From: Pseudomonas sp. MPC6
GTDB taxonomy: Bacteria > Pseudomonadota > Gammaproteobacteria > Pseudomonadales > Pseudomonadaceae
Direction of reading: 5' to 3'
DNA length: 64,000 nt
Assembly: GCF_006094435.1 (NCBI RefSeq)
Contig: NZ_CP034783.1
Span: forward strand, 4,305,001 to 4,369,000
Below are positions 59,779 through 64,000 of the stretch, one piece after another. Position 1 is the stretch's first letter. The number at the start of each line of letters is the position of its first letter. Made by a program: the position numbers and the translations under genes. Below the pieces are notes generated by a model that searched no databases, was not told the origin of the DNA, and saw only the letters and a list, made by a program, of their open reading frames with translations.

Positions 59779-60137
59779 GACAGCCAGGACTCAACCGTGT
59801 CGGAACCGTATTTCGCTTTCCACTCTTTCAATATCTTGTGGTTGCCGCCCTTCGTTTCCACGACTTCGCCAGACTCCGGGTTTTTATAGATTTTCACCTG
59901 GCGAGGCTTGCGATTGCCTGTTTTAGGCTCGGCAGCGGGTGCACGGCGACCGGCGTTTGGATCAAGCAGATTGACGATGTCTTTCAAGCTGTAGCCATAC
60001 TTGGCGAGCAGTGCGCGCAGCTTGGTTTCGAATTCGATTTCCTGCTTCAGGCCAGCGTCACCTTTCAAGGCTTCAAGCGCTTGAAGCTGCTCGGCAAGGT
60101 GTTTTTCAAGTTGGCGAAATTCTGCGAGTTTGGACAT
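59775..60137 (-). CDS. H-NS-family transcriptional silencer, MvaT/MvaU-type
   Basis: This 120-residue protein has the MvaT/MvaU layout. The N-terminal coiled coil (MSKLAEFRQLEKHLAEQLQA) drives oligomerisation. The C-terminal AT-hook-like DNA-binding region has VKIYKNPESGEVVETKGGNH and ILKEWKAKYG. These proteins silence AT-rich, often horizontally acquired DNA in Pseudomonas. The N-terminus looks closer to MvaU than MvaT, but I leave the symbol open. The TAG stop lies inside a REPIN arm, so the last residues have been set by the repeat. Confidence 0.92.
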   Translation of the reverse strand: MSKLAEFRQLEKHLAEQLQALEALKGDAGLKQEIEFETKLRALLAKYGYSLKDIVNLLDPNAGRRAPAAEPKTGNRKPRQVKIYKNPESGEVVETKGGNHKILKEWKAKYGSDTVESWLS

Positions 60138-60175
60138 GGGAACTCTCTCCGTGACTGTTATCCTAACGTTACACT

Positions 60176-60204
60176 AAAAACGCCGACTTGCATGAAGTCA
60201 GCGT
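60176..60204 (-). terminator. Intrinsic terminator (minus strand)
   Basis: Read on the minus strand, ACGCTGACTT-CATGC-AAGTCGGCGT is followed by a T-run. The stem has one internal mismatch. It lies upstream of the MvaT/MvaU gene, so it ends a transcript from the right or acts as a leader attenuator. Confidence 0.6.
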
Positions 60205-60212
60205 GTTTACTT

Positions 60213-60407
60213 TTACTCATCAAGTCGCATCCATTGCAGATTCGCACTTGAGTAGAGGTCTATCAATCGACAGTCTGCGACGCGAGAAGGTTCGTAAAAT
60301 CGCCAATGGAACATTGCTTTGATGGGGCCGCGATTTGATAGGGCCGCGATTTCAGGTGCCCGCCGCCGAATCGGTTTGCGGAACGGAACCGGCAGGCACG
60401 GTGTCAT
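60213..60407 (-). CDS. Possible small hypothetical protein
   Basis: This 64-codon minus-strand frame ends 9 nt before an intrinsic terminator. Its C-terminal half (MFHWRFYEPSRVADCRLIDL) looks more protein-like than the basic N-terminal half. There is no clear ribosome site or known homologue. The terminator placement is the main support, so confidence is low. Confidence 0.25.
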   Translation of the reverse strand: MTPCLPVPFRKPIRRRAPEIAALSNRGPIKAMFHWRFYEPSRVADCRLIDLYSSANLQWMRLDE

Positions 60408-60458
60408 TTGTATTAGACACGCTGGTGTCGTACATCCACTCGAGATAGAGAGGTCGTC

Positions 60459-60533
60459 ATGAACAATATCATCTACATCGTTGGGGCCGTTGTGATCGTC
60501 CTGGTTATTCTGTCGTTTGTCGGTCTTGTATAG
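60459..60533 (+). CDS. 24-residue single-membrane-span peptide
   Basis: This short gene encodes MNNIIYIVGAVVIVLVILSF and VGLV. An AGAGAGG ribosome site precedes the ATG by about 6 nt. The product is one hydrophobic helix with a short polar N-terminus. Peptides of this general form are widespread in Pseudomonas as conserved hypothetical membrane proteins. It could be a stress or regulatory microprotein, but nothing fixes its role. Confidence 0.65.
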   Translation: MNNIIYIVGAVVIVLVILSFVGLV

Positions 60534-60717
60534 CCCGCCAGTCGAGACCTTTTTCCGGTGGCTGTAGCGGGTAGCGCTCGGGGGCGAGAACGCCTGCGCC
60601 AGCCATTTTCCAACTGATTCAACTACTTGTCTTAAAACTGAAACCTAACAGTCATATATTGCACTCATCCGCTTACATAACCTGGATTCAGGCCTCATTC
60701 AAGGATGAACTGCCCTC

Positions 60718-61491
60718 ATGCGTCGTGTTGTCTTCAATCAAAAAGGTGGTGTTGGAAAATCCAGCATCGCCTGCAATCTTGCCGCTGTGAGTGCAGCGCA
60801 AGGCTACCGGACACTGCTGGTTGATCTCGATCCCCAGGCGAATTCGACTCACTACCTCACAGGCCTGCTCAACGACGACATTCCCACGGGTATTGCCGAC
60901 TTCTTCAGACAGACACTGTCGGGGGGCTTTGCCAACAAAAAATGTCGAGTAGCCATAACCGAGACGTCCTACAAGAACCTCCATCTGGTGACCGCCAGTC
61001 CGGATCTTGCAGATCTCCAGTCAAAACTTGAGCGCAAGTTCAAGATCAACAAGCTGCGTAGATTGCTGGTCGAGCTTTCCGAGGACTACGAGCGTATCTA
61101 TATCGACACCCCGCCTTCGCTGAATTTTTTCACCTTCAGCGCCCTGGTCGCTGCCGATCGGTTGTTGATTCCCTATGATTGCGACAGCTTTTCCCGGCAG
61201 GCTGTGAACAGTGTCATCGCTCAAGTAGAAGAGCTGCGCATGGATCACAACGAATCGCTGCAAATAGAGGGGGTGGTGGTTAATCAGTTTGTCGCACACA
61301 CGGGCCTGCACCAGACGCTTGTCAACGAAATGCTGGTAGAGGGTCTTCCCGTGCTACCGGTTTATTTGAGCAGCTCGGTTAAAATGCGCGAGTCCCACGA
61401 AGCCTCTGTACCCCTTATCCATTTGGCACCGCGTCATAAACTCTCGATGGAATTCGTTGATTTGCTGGATGCACTGGAGCGAGCCGCTTAG
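60718..61491 (+). CDS. Orphan ParA-family ATPase
   Basis: This 257-residue P-loop ATPase has the deviant Walker A NQKGGVGKSS (Lys9 and Lys14), Walker A' LVDLDPQANST and the IYIDTPPSLNFFTFSALVAA strand. This is the ParA/MinD/Soj class that positions cargo on the nucleoid or cell pole. No ParB partner or plasmid genes are adjacent, so it is not a chromosome partition operon. The C-terminus has VVVNQFVAHTGLHQTLVNEM. Its cargo is unknown. Confidence 0.87.
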   Translation: MRRVVFNQKGGVGKSSIACNLAAVSAAQGYRTLLVDLDPQANSTHYLTGLLNDDIPTGIADFFRQTLSGGFANKKCRVAITETSYKNLHLVTASPDLADLQSKLERKFKINKLRRLLVELSEDYERIYIDTPPSLNFFTFSALVAADRLLIPYDCDSFSRQAVNSVIAQVEELRMDHNESLQIEGVVVNQFVAHTGLHQTLVNEMLVEGLPVLPVYLSSSVKMRESHEASVPLIHLAPRHKLSMEFVDLLDALERAA

Positions 61492-61699
61492 TTGGTGATC
61501 GGTGGCGTTGTTGCCGCGAGCAAAAAATAACGGCGAGAGGTGAATTTTTGCCTATCTTCCAGTATCTGATCTTGAACAAGCCGTGCCATTAAAACGTGGC
61601 ATCGGCCAAGGGAGGTCCGTCCAGCCTGCGCCGCACCGGGCTCAGCGGTTTGCGGCAAGACAGATCATTGACAGAGTGGCTCGCATGAAATCGCCTGCG

Positions 61700-62425
61700 A
61701 AAGACGTCAAGCCGATCGGATTGCGCTCAGCACCTTCGCCATCGGGCTGATACCGTCCTATGCCACGATCGGCATCTGGGCGCCCATCCTCCTGCTGCTG
61801 GCCAAGATGGCTCAAGGGTTTTCGGTGGGCGGCGAATACACCGGCGCCTCGATCTTCGTCGCCGAATATGCCCCGGATCGCAAGCGCGGCATCCTCGGCA
61901 GCTGGCTGGACTTCGGCTCGATCGCCGGCTTCGTCTTCGGCGCAGGCGTGGTCGTGCTGATCAACAGCGGCAAGCTCGGCCTGATCTTCTCCGGGATTGC
62001 TGATGCTGGCGGTGCTGCTCAACTTCTTCATCGGCGTGATGGCGTCCACCCTGCCGGCGATGTTCCCCACCCACATCCGCTACAGCGCACTGGCCAGCGC
62101 CTTCAACATCTCGGTATTGATTGCGGGCCTGACGCCTACCATCGTCGCCTGGCTGGTGGAAAGCACCCACAACCTGTACATGCCGGCCTACTACCTGATG
62201 GTGATTGCGGTGGTGGGGCTGATTACCGGCGTGACGATGAAAGAAACGGCGAACAAACCCTTGCGTGGAGCAGCTCCGGCGGCTTCCGACATTGAGGAAG
62301 CGCACGAACTGCTGCAGGAACACCACGACAACATCGAACAGAAGATCGAGGACATCGACGCACAGATCGCCGAGCTGGAAGCTAAACGCGAGCATCTCGT
62401 GCAGCAGCATCCGCGAATCGAATAA
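61700..62425 (+). pseudogene. proP: Degraded proP (osmoprotectant/proton symporter)
   Basis: Two frames together match the ProP MFS transporter. One reads LSTFAIGLIPSYATIGIWAP, KMAQGFSVGGEYTGASIFVA and GSWLDFGSIAGFVFGAGVVV. It then jumps directly to INSGKLGLIFSG, losing several hundred bp of middle. A one-base insertion (A near 61996) shifts to the second frame: TLPAMFPTHIRYSALASAFN through the C-terminal coiled coil NIEQKIEDIDAQIAELEAKR. The N-terminal third is also missing. It cannot make a working transporter. Confidence 0.88.
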
Positions 62426-62515
62426 GGTGGCGGCACGCGGACAACGAACCGGTCGTTGTCCGCGACTGACGCCTGGTTGAACACTCCTTGTAGAACACTG
62501 GATACACCGCAGGAC

Positions 62516-63307
62516 TCAGTGCCCCAGTATTTTCGACAGAAACAGCTTTGCCCGCTCTGAAGACGTCCCGTTGAAGAACGCTTCAGAGGTTGTATCGTCA
62601 ATGATCATCCCCTCCTCCATGAACACCACCCGGTCGGCCACACGTCGTGCAAAGCCCATTTCATGGGTGACCACCATCATCGTCATGCCGTCCCTGGCCA
62701 GCGCCACCATCACGTCCAGCACTTCGTTGATCATCTCCGGGTCCAGCGCCGAAGTGGGCTCGTCGAAGAGCATGATCACCGGATCCATCGACAGCGCCCG
62801 AGCGATGGCCACCCGCTGTTGCTGACCACCTGAGAGCTGTGCCGGATACTTGTCGGCATGGGCGCTGAGGCCGACTCGCTCGAGCAACGCCAGGCCTTTG
62901 GCAGTGGCGTCCTGTGCCGGACGATCGAGCACCTTGGTTTGTGGCAACGTCAGGTTCTCGATGATTGACATGTGGGGGAACAGCTCGAAATGCTGAAACA
63001 CCATGCCCACTTGCTGGCGCAACCTTGGCAGGTCGGTTTTCGCACTGCCGATCGACTGCCCGTTCACCAGGATCTCGCCTTTCTGGAAAGACTCCAGGCC
63101 GTTGACCGTCTTGATCAATGTCGATTTGCCTGAACCCGACGGCCCGCACACCACGACAATTTCGCCTTTGCTGACGTGGGTCGAGCAGTCTTTGAGGACT
63201 TGCAGGTTGCCGTACCATTTGCTGACTCCGCGCATTCTGATACAGGCAGACTGAACCTCGGCGGCAACAGGCGCGAACGATTGCACAGCGGCTATGGACT
63301 GACTCAT
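62516..63307 (-). CDS. Polar amino-acid ABC transporter ATP-binding protein (GlnQ/HisP-like)
   Basis: This 263-residue ATPase has Walker A GPSGSGKST, the family's MVFQHFELFPHMSIIENLTL, signature LSGGQQQR, Walker B VIMLFDEPTSALDPEM and switch VVTHEMGFARRVADR. It belongs to the polar amino-acid (GlnQ/HisP/AotP) class. It overlaps the agmatinase-family gene by 4 nt, so the substrate may be a guanidino amino acid such as arginine or a relative. The binding protein and permeases are outside the window. Confidence 0.92.
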   Translation of the reverse strand: MSQSIAAVQSFAPVAAEVQSACIRMRGVSKWYGNLQVLKDCSTHVSKGEIVVVCGPSGSGKSTLIKTVNGLESFQKGEILVNGQSIGSAKTDLPRLRQQVGMVFQHFELFPHMSIIENLTLPQTKVLDRPAQDATAKGLALLERVGLSAHADKYPAQLSGGQQQRVAIARALSMDPVIMLFDEPTSALDPEMINEVLDVMVALARDGMTMMVVTHEMGFARRVADRVVFMEEGMIIDDTTSEAFFNGTSSERAKLFLSKILGH

Positions 63308-64000
63308 TTGTCGTAATACCCCGCGCGGATAGAGGCGCCGATCAGATTGACAATCAAGCGGCCCGCAGTCACGCAGGTGAGGTTGCTTGCGTTGTCTTTG
63401 CCCGGTTGGATTTCGACGATATCCATGCCGACTACCCGGCCCTTTTTCACCAACCCGTGGATGAGCTTGCGTGCCTGCAAAAAGGTCACGCCACCGGGGG
63501 CCGGGCCATCTACCGCGGGCATGATGCTTGGATCCAGGCCGTCGGCATCAATGGTCAAGTAGTAGTTGCCACCATCGGGTATACGCGCAAGCACCGCGTC
63601 CATGCCGATATCATGCAATTCGTAGGCGCTGATCAGCTGCGCACCATACTCGCGCGCAACCTCGAGGTCTTCAGGGCGTGCGCTGCCCTGAGCGCGCAAG
63701 CCGATCTGGAAGATACGGCCGACATGGGCCATTTCGGAAGCACGACGGATCGGGCTGGACAACCCTTCCCGGACCCCGTTCACGTCGTCGCGCCAGTCAA
63801 GGTGCGCATCGATATGGATGATGGTGATCGGCTCCTCGAGGCTGTCGTAGGCGCGTAGAACCGGGGTGGTAATGCCGTGGTCACCGCCAAGAACAATGGG
63901 CAGCGCACCTGCTTTGAGAATCTGGCGCACGGCCTGCTCGGCGCGCACATAGTGCTCACCCGGGTTGGCGACGTCGGGCAACACGTCGCCGCAGTCGATG
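63304..64000 (-). CDS. Agmatinase/ureohydrolase-family protein (partial, 5' end beyond window)
   Basis: This is the C-terminal 230 or so residues of a manganese ureohydrolase that removes urea from agmatine or another guanidino compound. Metal ligands are visible in VLGGDHGIT, IHIDAHLDWRDD and TIDADGLDPSIMP. The frame continues upstream past 64000 (reading IDCGDVLPDV), so the start is not in the window. It is co-transcribed with the amino-acid ABC ATPase. Agmatinase, guanidinobutyrase and guanidinopropionase cannot be distinguished from this part. Confidence 0.9.
   Translation of the reverse strand, partial: IDCGDVLPDVANPGEHYVRAEQAVRQILKAGALPIVLGGDHGITTPVLRAYDSLEEPITIIHIDAHLDWRDDVNGVREGLSSPIRRASEMAHVGRIFQIGLRAQGSARPEDLEVAREYGAQLISAYELHDIGMDAVLARIPDGGNYYLTIDADGLDPSIMPAVDGPAPGGVTFLQARKLIHGLVKKGRVVGMDIVEIQPGKDNASNLTCVTAGRLIVNLIGASIRAGYYDK

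Larger units (their letters stand above)
60138..60717. other. Intergenic region upstream of the MvaT/MvaU gene
   Basis: This 580-bp stretch holds a terminator-like hairpin at 60176-60204, a weak 64-codon minus-strand open frame (60213-60407), and the 24-residue peptide gene at 60459-60533. The rest has no visible feature. The MvaT/MvaU promoter must lie between 60138 and about 60250. Confidence 0.5.

Noticed and set aside
1..64000. tRNA, rRNA, integrase or complete insertion sequence
   Set aside because: None recognised on either strand. Mobile history is visible only as REP/REPIN elements, a possible insertion-sequence end and broken genes.

Overview
The window looks like chromosome from a Pseudomonas of the fluorescens/putida type. 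The evidence is high GC, H-NS-like MvaT/MvaU, many GTAGGAGC-type REP/REPIN elements, an agmatine aguA-aguB pair, RES/Xre toxin-antitoxin pairs, and dense amine, amino-acid and aromatic catabolism genes. There is no rRNA, tRNA, CRISPR array or intact transposase. It reads as an accessory catabolic region rather than core genome.

Layout. 0-4.1 kb: agmatine/putrescine operon (aguA, aguB, polyamine-binding protein) with a divergent LysR. 4.1-7.1 kb: a decayed AraC gene, a RES/Xre toxin-antitoxin pair with a palindromic operator, a (TTTGCC)8 microsatellite inside a chimeric REP region, and an N-terminally truncated TPR gene. 7.3-9.3 kb: cupin protein and GABA-type permease. 9.7-15.6 kb: GlxA-type regulator divergent from a PotDABC-like ABC importer and a proline-racemase-family enzyme with a non-canonical second active-site position. 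15.7-16.6 kb: a second, unrelated RES/Xre pair. 16.7-21.0 kb: one very large gene encoding a fatty acyl-AMP ligase, acyl carrier protein, thioesterase and cytochrome P450 in a single polypeptide. 21.3-30.7 kb: a nine-gene minus-strand operon (ABC importer, FAD oxidoreductase, three-subunit opine-oxidase/D-hydroxyproline-dehydrogenase-type flavoenzyme, RidA) with a divergent LysR. 30.7-40 kb: OruR-like AraC regulator, HxlR/nitrilase/GFA group, DUF3300-DUF2950 pair, small hypotheticals, a second GFA protein and a PhnB-like protein. 39.3-45.1 kb: aromatic-acid module (LuxR-type regulator, two MFS transporters, DUF2783 protein, MhpA-type hydroxylase) and the broken 3' end of an MhpR-like IclR regulator.

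45.1-57.2 kb: hydantoinase/oxoprolinase region. A lower-GC minus-strand block carries hyuA, hyuB, a 58-residue four-cysteine protein, an HD-domain protein with metal-oxygenase-like residue spacing, an NCS1 permease, a GntR regulator and a class II aldolase. Across a 448-bp intergenic region lies a higher-GC hyuB-hyuA pair. A perfect ACTGTGGACAGT palindrome occurs both upstream of gntR and in the hyuA/hyuB intergenic region, which predicts the regulon. The left edge of the block cuts the IclR gene.

57.2-64 kb: AraC regulator, methyltransferase, small membrane proteins, MvaT/MvaU, orphan ParA, a decayed proP, a polar amino-acid ABC ATPase and the 3' part of an agmatinase-family gene that runs off the window.

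The two strongest candidates for undescribed systems are the one-protein FAAL-ACP-TE-P450 enzyme at 16.7-21.0 kb and the HyuA-HyuB-four-cysteine-protein-HD module at 45-53 kb. All functions are inferred from reading the sequence; no database search was run.
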